From: Rhizobium sp. Q54
GTDB taxonomy: Bacteria; Pseudomonadota; Alphaproteobacteria; Rhizobiales; Beijerinckiaceae
Assembly (NCBI GenBank): GCA_945903655.1
Contig: CAMDOY010000289.1
Span: 1 to 5,107 of the forward strand
DNA: 5,107 nucleotides
Direction: 5' to 3'
The position numbers and the translations under genes were made by a program. The notes beneath the pieces are model-generated. The model did not search any database, was not told where the DNA came from, and saw nothing but the letters and a program-made list of their open reading frames with translations. Below, one piece after another: positions 1 to 4,410 of this stretch. Numbering within the stretch: position 1 is the first letter of the stretch; each line of letters opens with the position of its first letter.

Positions 1-252
1 AGACTGCAGCTTGGCCGCGAGTTCGCCCAGATCCGAGCCCGGCGCCACCTGGAAGGAGATGGTCTCCAAGGCTCCGGCCTCCGCGCCGCGCTCCAGCACT
101 ACGCATTCCTGGCCGAGCTTGGTGGCGAGCACCACCCGGTCCTTATCGCGCGCGACCACGCACAGGCCGATGACCTGCGTCCAGTACTCCAGCTGCTTTT
201 CCATGTCCGTGGTCGTGAAGGTGGCGTGGCCCAACCGTTTCACCTGAATCAT
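1..252 (-). CDS. VOC-superfamily protein, N-terminal part (partial, runs off left edge)
   Basis: The 84 visible residues start MIQVKRLGHATFTTTDMEKQ and read without a stop to the window edge. The pattern is the first half of a vicinal oxygen chelate (glyoxalase/bleomycin resistance/extradiol dioxygenase) module: a first strand with His9, a helix over the DMEKQLEYWTQVIGL stretch, then strands VVLATK and CVVLERG. The later LETISFQVAPGSDLGELAAKL stretch resembles the end of the first module in two-module extradiol-dioxygenase-like proteins. In that class the N-terminal module lacks the iron ligands, so activity cannot be judged here. The start is ATG at 252, with GGAGG at 258-262 and a 5-nt spacer. 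It is divergent from the amidohydrolase-isomerase operon and shares a 163-bp control region with it, suggesting a joint role in aromatic or carbonyl catabolism (inference). A glyoxalase-like enzyme is the alternative. VOC assignment is fairly sure; substrate is unknown. Confidence 0.8.
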   Translation of the reverse strand, partial: MIQVKRLGHATFTTTDMEKQLEYWTQVIGLCVVARDKDRVVLATKLGQECVVLERGAEAGALETISFQVAPGSDLGELAAKLQS

Positions 253-290
253 CTGTTCCTCCGTAGTGGTGAGGCGCCTTGGCGCGCGTG

Positions 291-305
291 TGGCTTGTTA
301 TGCCA
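291..305. promoter_or_regulatory. Interrupted palindrome, candidate operator 1
   Basis: TGGC and GCCA are separated by 7 bp (TTGTTAT). The dyad extends by one more G-C pair, G290 with C306. It sits in the divergent region between the VOC gene and the amidohydrolase operon and overlaps the proposed VOC -10. The shape resembles sites bound by dimeric regulators such as LysR or GntR types, but no regulator gene is visible in the window. Confidence 0.35.
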
Positions 306-326
306 CGCTCCCCGCGCCCTCCACAA
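297..326 (-). promoter_or_regulatory. Candidate sigma-70-type promoter for the VOC gene
   Basis: On the minus strand TTGTGG (326-321) lies 18 bp from CATAAC (302-297), which matches 4 of 6 positions of the -10 consensus. A transcript from here would have a leader of roughly 40 nt before the ATG at 252. The -35 is a 3/6 match and the DNA is GC-rich, so this is only a candidate. The interrupted palindrome at 291-305 overlaps the -10, a position suited to repression. Confidence 0.3.
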
Positions 327-328
327 CC

Positions 329-343
329 CAAGCTGGGAGCTTG
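329..343. promoter_or_regulatory. 15-bp palindrome, candidate operator 2
   Basis: CAAGCT-GGG-AGCTTG is a perfect 6-bp-arm palindrome with a 3-bp centre. Its centre (336) lies 38 bp from the centre of the dyad at 291-305, and it is 73 bp upstream of the amidohydrolase ATG. A poor -35-like TTGATC (341-346) overlaps its right end. Dual dyads in a divergent catabolic promoter region are typical of a shared regulator; that reading is inference. Confidence 0.4.
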
Positions 344-404
344 ATCTGGGGCGCAGGATGCGGGAATGTCTGCGCTCGCGTTTCAAATCAGAATGAAATC
401 CCCC

Positions 405-410
405 GGGAGG
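405..410 (+). promoter_or_regulatory. Shine-Dalgarno site fixing the amidohydrolase start
   Basis: GGGAGG lies 5 nt before the ATG at 416. It supports that start over the upstream in-frame GTG at 266, which would add 50 residues ahead of the Tat signal and run back across the control region. Confidence 0.75.
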
Positions 411-415
411 ACCCC

Positions 416-1516
416 ATGTCTCGTTTCTTCGCCAACGCCACCCATGATGCGGCGTCCACAGCCTGCGGCTGCTGCGCCCCCCTGTCCCGCCGCTCCTTTC
501 TGGGGGCCGCCGCCAGCGTGGCTGGCGCCGCGAGCCTTCCCGCCACCGCTCTGGCGCAGGCGCCCGCAGCTGCTCCCGTCCCCGCGAGCCGCGAGCGCAT
601 CGACACCCATTTCCACTACTATCCCCCGATCATCCAGAAGTCCGGCGGCCTCGCCAATCCCCTGATCGCCGCCTGGTCGCCCGCCAAGGCGCTGGAGGAG
701 ATGGATCGCAACGGGGTCAAGACCGGCATCCTCTCCATGGCCTCCGCGCCGCTCGACTGGTTCAGGATGGAGCCCGAGGCCTCCCGCAAGTTCGTGCGCG
801 AGATCAACGACTACGGCGCCAACATGATGCGCGAGGCGCCCGGCCGTTACGGGCTTTTCGCCTTTCTCTCCATGGTCGATGTGGAGGGGACGCTGAAGGA
901 GATCGAATATGCCTTCGACGTGTTGAAGGCCGATGGCGTGGGCCTGTCCACCAGCTATGTGGACAAATATCCGGGCGATCCCAAGTTCGCCCCCATCTTC
1001 GAGGAGCTGAACCGCCGCAAGGCCGTGGTCTATTTCCACCCCACCACCGCCGCCTGCTGCTCGGGAATCCTGCCGGGCATTGGCGATTCCTGGATCGAGG
1101 TGCCCCATGACACCAGCCGCGCGGTGCTGAGCCTGCTGTTCAGCGGCTCCCTCCGCAAATTCCGCGACATCACCTTCCTGTGGTCGCACGGGGGCGGCAC
1201 GATTCCCATGCTGGCGAACCGTATCGACTGGTTGTCCAACATTCAGGTCAGGAACCGCAAGGAGGTCGCCCCCGACGGCGTCGAGGCCGAGTTCAAGCGC
1301 TTCTATTACGACACCGCCAATGCAGGCTATGCTGGCCCCATGGCGGCGCTGCTCAAGCTCGTGCCGGTGTCTCAGGTGGTCTTCGGCACGGATTATCCCT
1401 ATGTCTCGACCGAGGCCAATATGAAGGCCCTGCGCACGGCGGGCTTGTCTGACGAGCAAATCCGGGCCATCGAGACGCAGAACGCCAAGCAATTCCTGCC
1501 GCGCCTGCGCGGTTAA
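416..1516 (+). CDS. Tat-exported amidohydrolase family protein (ACMSD / aromatic-acid decarboxylase type)
   Basis: This 366-residue protein opens with a twin-arginine signal: LSRRSFLGAAASVAG (residues 23-37), an Ala-rich hydrophobic core and likely cleavage at ALAQA (45-49). The mature part is a TIM-barrel metal hydrolase of the amidohydrolase-2 family. Visible ligands are the HxH pair H65 and H67 (IDTHFH), H208 (VVYFHPTT), H258 (FLWSHGGG) and D326 (VVFGTDYPY). Their order and spacing match the zinc site of 2-amino-3-carboxymuconate-semialdehyde decarboxylase. The HPTTAACC and later SHGGGTIPMLANRI stretches recall 6-methylsalicylate-type decarboxylases. The family removes CO2 from aromatic or muconate acids without an organic cofactor; some members are hydrolases, so the exact reaction is open. 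The start is set by GGGAGG 5 nt upstream. It is the first gene of an operon with the isomerase 21 bp downstream. Export to the periplasm is unusual for a decarboxylase. Family and Tat signal are confident; substrate is unknown. Confidence 0.88.
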   Translation: MSRFFANATHDAASTACGCCAPLSRRSFLGAAASVAGAASLPATALAQAPAAAPVPASRERIDTHFHYYPPIIQKSGGLANPLIAAWSPAKALEEMDRNGVKTGILSMASAPLDWFRMEPEASRKFVREINDYGANMMREAPGRYGLFAFLSMVDVEGTLKEIEYAFDVLKADGVGLSTSYVDKYPGDPKFAPIFEELNRRKAVVYFHPTTAACCSGILPGIGDSWIEVPHDTSRAVLSLLFSGSLRKFRDITFLWSHGGGTIPMLANRIDWLSNIQVRNRKEVAPDGVEAEFKRFYYDTANAGYAGPMAALLKLVPVSQVVFGTDYPYVSTEANMKALRTAGLSDEQIRAIETQNAKQFLPRLRG

Positions 1517-1537
1517 GTTTGATCAGGAGAACCTTCC

Positions 1538-2185
1538 ATGTCCGACGCCTTGCTTCATGGCTATTTCCGCTCCTCCGCCGCCTTCCGCGTGCGGATCGCG
1601 CTCAATCTCAAGGGGCTGGCCTATGACCAGTCCTCCCGGCACCTGCGCAAGGGCGAGCAGCGCGCGCCCGATTATCTCAAGCTCAACCCCATGGGCCTCG
1701 TGCCGACGCTGGAGATCGACGGGCAAACCCTGACCCAGTCCCTCGCCATCATCGAATATCTCGAGGAGACGCGTCCGACCCCTGCGCTTCTGCCCAAGGA
1801 TGCTGCGGAGCGCGCCCGCGTGCGCTCCATCAGCCTCGCTTTGGCGGCGGAGATCCACCCCATCAACAATCTGCGCGTGCTGGAAGACCTGCGCTCGCGC
1901 TTTGGCGCTGATGACGCGGCGGTGGCGCGCTGGTTCCGTCATTGGGTGGAGGTGACCTTCGCCCCCCTCGAAACCCGCCTCGCGAGCGAAGCCCACACGG
2001 GCAAGTTCTGCCACGGCGACACGCCCGGCCTCGCCGACATCTGCCTCGTGCCGCAGGTGATCAACAACACGCGCTTTGACGTGGACATGGCCCCCTATCC
2101 CACCATCGCCCGCATCCACAAGGCCTGCCTCGAGCTGGACGCTTTCAAGAACGCGCTGCCCGCCAACCAGCCTGACGCGGAATAG
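1538..2185 (+). CDS. maiA: Zeta-class glutathione transferase: maleylacetoacetate (or maleylpyruvate) isomerase
   Basis: The 215 residues have the usual length and layout of the family. The thioredoxin-like N domain carries the zeta signature region FRSSAAFRVRIALNLKGL (residues 10-27), NPMGLVPTLEIDG (50-62, with the cis-Pro loop) and the GSH-binding Q67-S68 in TQSLAIIEYLEE. The helical C domain has EIHPINNLRVL (105-115) and the conserved GLADICLVPQV stretch. The usual SSC triad reads SSA here (S12, S13, A14), a change also familiar in bacterial homologues. The enzyme performs GSH-dependent cis-trans isomerisation of maleylacetoacetate (homogentisate/tyrosine route) or maleylpyruvate (gentisate route) in the cytosol. 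The two cannot be separated by sequence alone, and no ring-cleavage dioxygenase or fumarylacetoacetase lies nearby to decide. The start has AGGAGA at 1525-1530 with a 7-nt spacer. It is cotranscribed with the amidohydrolase and ends 24 bp before a strong terminator. Confidence 0.88.
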   Translation: MSDALLHGYFRSSAAFRVRIALNLKGLAYDQSSRHLRKGEQRAPDYLKLNPMGLVPTLEIDGQTLTQSLAIIEYLEETRPTPALLPKDAAERARVRSISLALAAEIHPINNLRVLEDLRSRFGADDAAVARWFRHWVEVTFAPLETRLASEAHTGKFCHGDTPGLADICLVPQVINNTRFDVDMAPYPTIARIHKACLELDAFKNALPANQPDAE

Positions 2186-2208
2186 GGCAGTGGCGCTTGA
2201 GATAAGGG

Positions 2209-2250
2209 CGGGCCGCTGGCGGTTATGCGCTGGCGGCCCGTTTTTGTTTT
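2209..2250 (+). terminator. Intrinsic terminator of the amidohydrolase-maiA operon
   Basis: CGGGCCGC (2209-2216) pairs perfectly with GCGGCCCG (2233-2240). The stem continues through two G-T wobbles and three more G-C pairs, giving about 13 bp around a 6-nt loop (2222-2227). It is followed at once by TTTTTGTTTT (2241-2250). It lies 24 bp after the maiA stop. The minus-strand side has no U tract, so the convergent LprI gene is probably not terminated as efficiently here. Confidence 0.92.
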
Positions 2251-2263
2251 ACATCCTTGCCGT

Positions 2264-2674
2264 TCAATCGATGGAGCTGTTTTTCAACCTTTCAATTTGC
2301 GTCTTTGTAAGATCGACCAGGCAGGCCGCCTTGTTCACGCTTCCACCGGGCGCGACGGGCGTCAGTTCTTCATAGGAACACCAGGAGTCTCTATAGGCGA
2401 TCCAGGCGCGCTGACCCTTGGTCAGAGCTTGTTTCAGGTCGGGTGAGGCTGCTTTTTGAATTTTCTGATAAGTGGCGTTCAACTCGCGGTCCTGCCGTTT
2501 GAGTTCCGCTTCATAACAAGCCGTCCATTGGGTCATCTTGAATGCGCCGAGATCAACGGCGTCCATACATTTTTGAAACTCGGGCGTTTCTGCGGCGGCT
2601 CGTGCTGACGACAGAATTTCTATGGGTAGGAAAAGCAGGGTCGCAGCCAAAACAACGGCAGATCCATTGCGCAT
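2264..2674 (-). CDS. Secreted LprI/DUF1311-family protein
   Basis: The 136-residue product begins with an Sec-type signal peptide: MRNG, a hydrophobic core over residues 6-21, and an Ala-rich cleavage area SSARAAAE (22-29). The mature part matches the lysozyme-inhibitor LprI N-terminal (DUF1311) pattern: C36, then the ACYEAELKRQDRELNATY block (52-69), then KGQRAWIAYRDSWCSYEE (86-103). Cysteines 36, 53, 99 and 118 could form two disulfides in the periplasm. Founder LprI of Mycobacterium is reported to inhibit lysozyme; for most proteobacterial members the role is unproven. The start at 2674 is preferred because AAGGAA (2681-2686) lies 6 nt upstream, while the in-frame ATG at 2704 has no Shine-Dalgarno site and would put charged residues before the signal. 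It converges on maiA and stands alone. The gene is visibly less GC-rich than its neighbours, which may indicate a separate origin. Confidence 0.85.
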   Translation of the reverse strand: MRNGSAVVLAATLLFLPIEILSSARAAAETPEFQKCMDAVDLGAFKMTQWTACYEAELKRQDRELNATYQKIQKAASPDLKQALTKGQRAWIAYRDSWCSYEELTPVAPGGSVNKAACLVDLTKTQIERLKNSSID

Positions 2675-2698
2675 GAACAGTTCCTTTTTCGGGTCGAA

Positions 2699-2719
2699 GA
2701 TCATGGTTCATGATCATGA
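2699..2719. promoter_or_regulatory. Palindrome and 13-bp-spaced repeat upstream of the LprI gene
   Basis: TCATGATCATGA (2708-2719) is a perfect 12-bp palindrome. GATCATG occurs twice on the plus strand, at 2699-2705 and 2712-2718, one period of 13 bp. The cluster lies 25-45 bp upstream of the preferred LprI start, with an AT-rich TATAAA on the minus strand (2731-2726) just beyond it. This could be an operator, but no clear -35 accompanies the -10-like element. Confidence 0.3.
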
Positions 2720-2913
2720 GGCTGTTTTATATGATCCATCCTGATTGACCCCGCTAAAATGTATGGTTTTCAACTACTTTCATTGCCCTGCCAATTTCAT
2801 GTCTGACCCGTTGGCGGGTCTGTGTCACCACTCGAAATGGCGCACTCTTGAAGAGGCCGGGGGCTCCGTCGCACTCGGGCGGGAGTTTTTTTACGAGGGT
2901 GGGCTGCTGCTGA
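2720..2913. other. Intergenic stretch between hicB and the LprI gene, no gene seen
   Basis: I see no convincing reading frame here. It holds a small hairpin, GACCCG-TTGG-CGGGTC (2805-2820), without a U tract on either strand, an 11-bp palindrome CTCTTGAAGAG (2845-2855), and a weak 4-bp stem ACTC/GAGT (2873-2886) running into seven T residues (2886-2892) on the plus strand. The last would be a poor plus-strand terminator with no plus-strand gene to serve. The LprI promoter probably lies near its low-coordinate end. No clear terminator for hicAB is visible. Confidence 0.5.
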
Positions 2914-3246
2914 TTAAGCGCTGGCGGCCCGCTCTAATACGCCGCAAACCCACTTGTTGAGGCTCAGGCCGGAGCGCTTGGCGGCGGTGACGAGCGCGCG
3001 ATGCAGGGGCGGCTCGATCCGCACCATGAATTGTCCTGAATAGGGCTTCTCCGGCGCCTCGCCGCGTTCCCTGCAGAAGGCGAGGTAATCCTCCACGGAC
3101 TCGGCCAGAGCGGTCTTCAGTTCCGCCACGGACTTGCCCTGAAAAGTAATGACATCGCGCAGGTTCAAGACCTCGCCATGGAAAAGCTCGGCGTCCTCGT
3201 CATAAGCGACGGTGGCCTCATAACCCCTGTAGTGCATCGTGTTCAT
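2914..3246 (-). CDS. hicB: HicB-family antitoxin
   Basis: This 110-residue protein has the two-part HicB layout. The N-terminal half (about 1-62) is the partly degraded RNase H-like fold: MHYRGYEATVAYDEDAELF, then the GEVLNLRDVITFQGKS strand pair, then a long helix ELKTALAESVEDYLAFCRERG. The C-terminal part (about 69-108) is a ribbon-helix-helix DNA-binding segment: strand GQFMVRIEPPLHRAL and helix with GLSLNKWVCGVLERAA. The N domain is expected to block the HicA toxin and the C domain to bind the operon operator, giving autoregulation. Its ATG overlaps the hicA stop by 4 bp (ATGA at 3246-3243), indicating translational coupling; ahead of it only a weak AGCAGG-like site is seen. The gene appears complete. 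Confidence 0.92.
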   Translation of the reverse strand: MNTMHYRGYEATVAYDEDAELFHGEVLNLRDVITFQGKSVAELKTALAESVEDYLAFCRERGEAPEKPYSGQFMVRIEPPLHRALVTAAKRSGLSLNKWVCGVLERAASA

Positions 3247-3497
3247 GGTCTGATGCCTGCTTCGGATAGAAAGCGCCGAACGGATTTAATGGCGCCCTTG
3301 TCGGTTTCCTTTTGTGGATGCGGACGGTGAAACACCGCACGCATACCATTCAAGGCGACACGGACACGGGAGCCCGCGCCTTCACTGATCTCGGCTTCAC
3401 AGGCCAGCATAAGCGCCTCTATGGAGCGCCATTCGATGTCGGCTCGAACCGGGTCAGCAAAGATGGCGACGAGCGTCGCACGGTGTCGCGCATTCAT
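3243..3497 (-). CDS. hicA: HicA-family toxin, variant lacking the usual GSxH histidine
   Basis: The 84-residue product resembles HicA, a small double-stranded-RNA-binding-fold mRNA interferase. Residues 40-61, GAGSRVRVALNGMRAVFHRPHP, align with the central region of E. coli HicA. There the catalytic His follows GS, but here that place reads GSRV. H57 and H60 in FHRPHP remain. The tail KGAIKSVRRFLSEAGI (68-82) is the usual C-terminal helix. The N-terminal part, with ADIEWRSIEALMLAC, is longer than in the shortest HicA proteins, as in a common proteobacterial subfamily. Toxin-first order and the 4-bp overlap with hicB are standard for hicAB. ATG at 3497 is preferred over an in-frame TTG at 3506, although its only ribosome site is a weak GGAA at 3508-3511. 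Whether it still cleaves RNA cannot be read from the sequence. Confidence 0.88.
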   Translation of the reverse strand: MNARHRATLVAIFADPVRADIEWRSIEALMLACEAEISEGAGSRVRVALNGMRAVFHRPHPQKETDKGAIKSVRRFLSEAGIRP

Positions 3498-3499
3498 TG

Positions 3500-3523
3500 G
3501 TATCAAATTCCAGTATCAAATTC
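3500..3523. repeat. Tandem 11-bp repeat upstream of hicA, candidate HicB operator
   Basis: GTATCAAATTC occurs at 3500-3510 and again at 3513-3523, an exact 11-bp repeat separated by 2 bp (13-bp period). It begins 3 bp upstream of the hicA ATG, inside an AT-rich pocket (3498-3560) in otherwise GC-rich DNA. Ribbon-helix-helix antitoxins commonly bind repeated sites at their own promoter, so HicB is the natural candidate ligand; this is inference. A TATTCT -10-like box lies further upstream on the minus strand, without a good -35. Confidence 0.5.
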
Positions 3524-3549
3524 AACTCCGATCAGAATAAATTACACCC

Positions 3550-4251
3550 TCAAATGCAAAGCTCAAGTGCAGCCCCCCGCATGATCTCCCGCGCCTCCTC
3601 CCCCCGCAGATAATCCATCAGCGATTGCGCGGCGGGAGGCGCTTTGTCCGCCACCAGCGCCTGCATGGCGTATTCGGTCTGCATCTCCTGGGGCAGACGG
3701 CCCAGAAAGCGGACGCCTTCGATGGGGACGATTTCGCTGGAGAGCGTGATCACCGCCTGGGCATGTCCTTCCGCCACTGCGCGCGACACCACCGAGCCCG
3801 GGCCGTTGATGAAAATGGCGCGCTCCCGCAGGCTCTCGCCCAGCCCCAGCTTGTCGGCGGCGGCGAGAACCTCGTTGGCGACATTGGTGCCCGCCTTGGG
3901 GTCCGACAGGGCGATGGATTCGAGCGCAACGATGGTCGCACCAAAATCAGCCACGGTCGCCACGGACAGCGCAGGCCCGCCCTCGGGCGTTCCCATGCCC
4001 AGCGGGCTCACCGCGAGCTTGAAGTTGTGTGCGGGCGCCGCCAGCCCATCCGCCTGCGCCTTCGACAGCACCGAGGCCACGACCACGCCCGCGTGGAAGG
4101 GGAAGCCCGCCGCCAGATGCTTGCGCGTCGCCGCTGGGGTGGCGAAGGTCAGCGCCAGCCGCAGCCCATGGGCGGCTTCAAAGCGCGGCGCCAGCGCCTC
4201 CATGGCGGCGCGAAAGCCCCCCGCGCACAAGATATCGAGCTGATCGGTCAT
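3550..4251 (-). CDS. ModA-like type 2 periplasmic-binding-fold protein without a signal peptide
   Basis: The 233 residues have the layout of the molybdate-binding ModA family and related extracellular solute-binding proteins. An N-terminal strand LDILCAGGFRAAMEALAPRFEA (5-26) leads into AAHGLRLAL and a TPAATRKHLAAGFPF segment resembling the ModA ligand-loop region. Central features are SDPKAGTNVANEVLAA and EGHAQAVITLSSEIVPIEGV, and the C-terminal helix LMDYLRGEEAREIMRGAAL ends like full-length members. Unlike transported ModA proteins it has no hydrophobic leader; even the upstream extension to 4302 gives only an Arg-rich segment. It should therefore be cytoplasmic unless exported another way. 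The start at 4251 has AAGGAG (4259-4264) with a 7-nt spacer. No ABC permease or ATPase genes are adjacent. It is divergent from glcB and lies 52 bp upstream of hicA on the same strand. The ligand is unknown; molybdate or an organic acid are only guesses. Confidence 0.78.
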   Translation of the reverse strand: MTDQLDILCAGGFRAAMEALAPRFEAAHGLRLALTFATPAATRKHLAAGFPFHAGVVVASVLSKAQADGLAAPAHNFKLAVSPLGMGTPEGGPALSVATVADFGATIVALESIALSDPKAGTNVANEVLAAADKLGLGESLRERAIFINGPGSVVSRAVAEGHAQAVITLSSEIVPIEGVRFLGRLPQEMQTEYAMQALVADKAPPAAQSLMDYLRGEEAREIMRGAALELCI

Positions 4252-4269
4252 GCGCCTGCTCCTTCTCCA

Positions 4270-4307
4270 GAAGATGGCGCTGTGTCGCATGGCGCCTGCC
4301 ATTCTTC
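4270..4307. promoter_or_regulatory. Imperfect inverted repeat upstream of the ModA-like gene
   Basis: GAAGATGGC (4270-4278) is complementary to GCCATTCTTC (4298-4307) with one bulged base. An alternative inner pairing uses GGCGC (4276-4280) and GCGCC (4292-4296). It lies 19-56 bp upstream of the minus-strand ATG at 4251, so it could be an operator or a hairpin in the leader transcript. No U tract follows, so it is not a terminator. Confidence 0.3.
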
Positions 4308-4330
4308 AACATGAGCTTGCCCGGGGCCTG

Positions 4331-4359
4331 TTGCGCGGGGGACTTGTCTCGCCTATCCC
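4331..4359 (+). promoter_or_regulatory. glcB: Candidate glcB promoter
   Basis: TTGCGC (4331-4336) and TATCCC (4354-4359) are separated by exactly 17 bp and lie about 50 bp upstream of the malate synthase start. Each hexamer matches the sigma-70 consensus only partly (TTG and TAT cores). Alphaproteobacterial promoters are often this loose, so it remains a weak candidate. Confidence 0.25.
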
Positions 4360-4410
4360 TTGAAATAGTTGGGAGGCCATGCGCCTGCCTGTCCAGTCTG
4401 GAGATCATCC

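Noticed and set aside
266..415. In-frame upstream extension of the amidohydrolase from GTG at 266
   Set aside because: It would put 50 residues before the Tat leader and cover the divergent control region. The ATG at 416 has an ideal GGGAGG site.
383..1492. Long minus-strand open frame (369 codons) opposite the amidohydrolase
   Set aside because: It is a shadow of the plus-strand gene, whose product has a Tat signal, complete metal-site motifs and a Shine-Dalgarno site. The antisense product has low-complexity composition and no recognisable family.
1523..2119. Minus-strand open frame opposite maiA
   Set aside because: Shadow of a confidently recognised zeta GST; Gly/Ala/His-rich with no family signature.
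2861..2892. Hairpin plus seven T residues as a plus-strand terminator
   Set aside because: The stem is only 4 bp in any pairing I can find and no plus-strand gene ends upstream of it after the strong terminator at 2209-2250.
2901..2930. Stem around the hicB stop as a hicAB terminator
   Set aside because: It needs G-T wobbles that become C-A mismatches in the minus-strand transcript, and no U tract follows on that strand.
2745..2960. Plus-strand 71-codon frame in the hicB-LprI gap
   Set aside because: No ribosome site, no recognisable domain, and its 3' end overlaps hicB on the other strand.
3625..4314. Plus-strand frames opposite the ModA-like gene
   Set aside because: Arg/His- or Ser/Ala-rich shadow translations; the minus-strand product has a coherent solute-binding fold and a good AAGGAG site.
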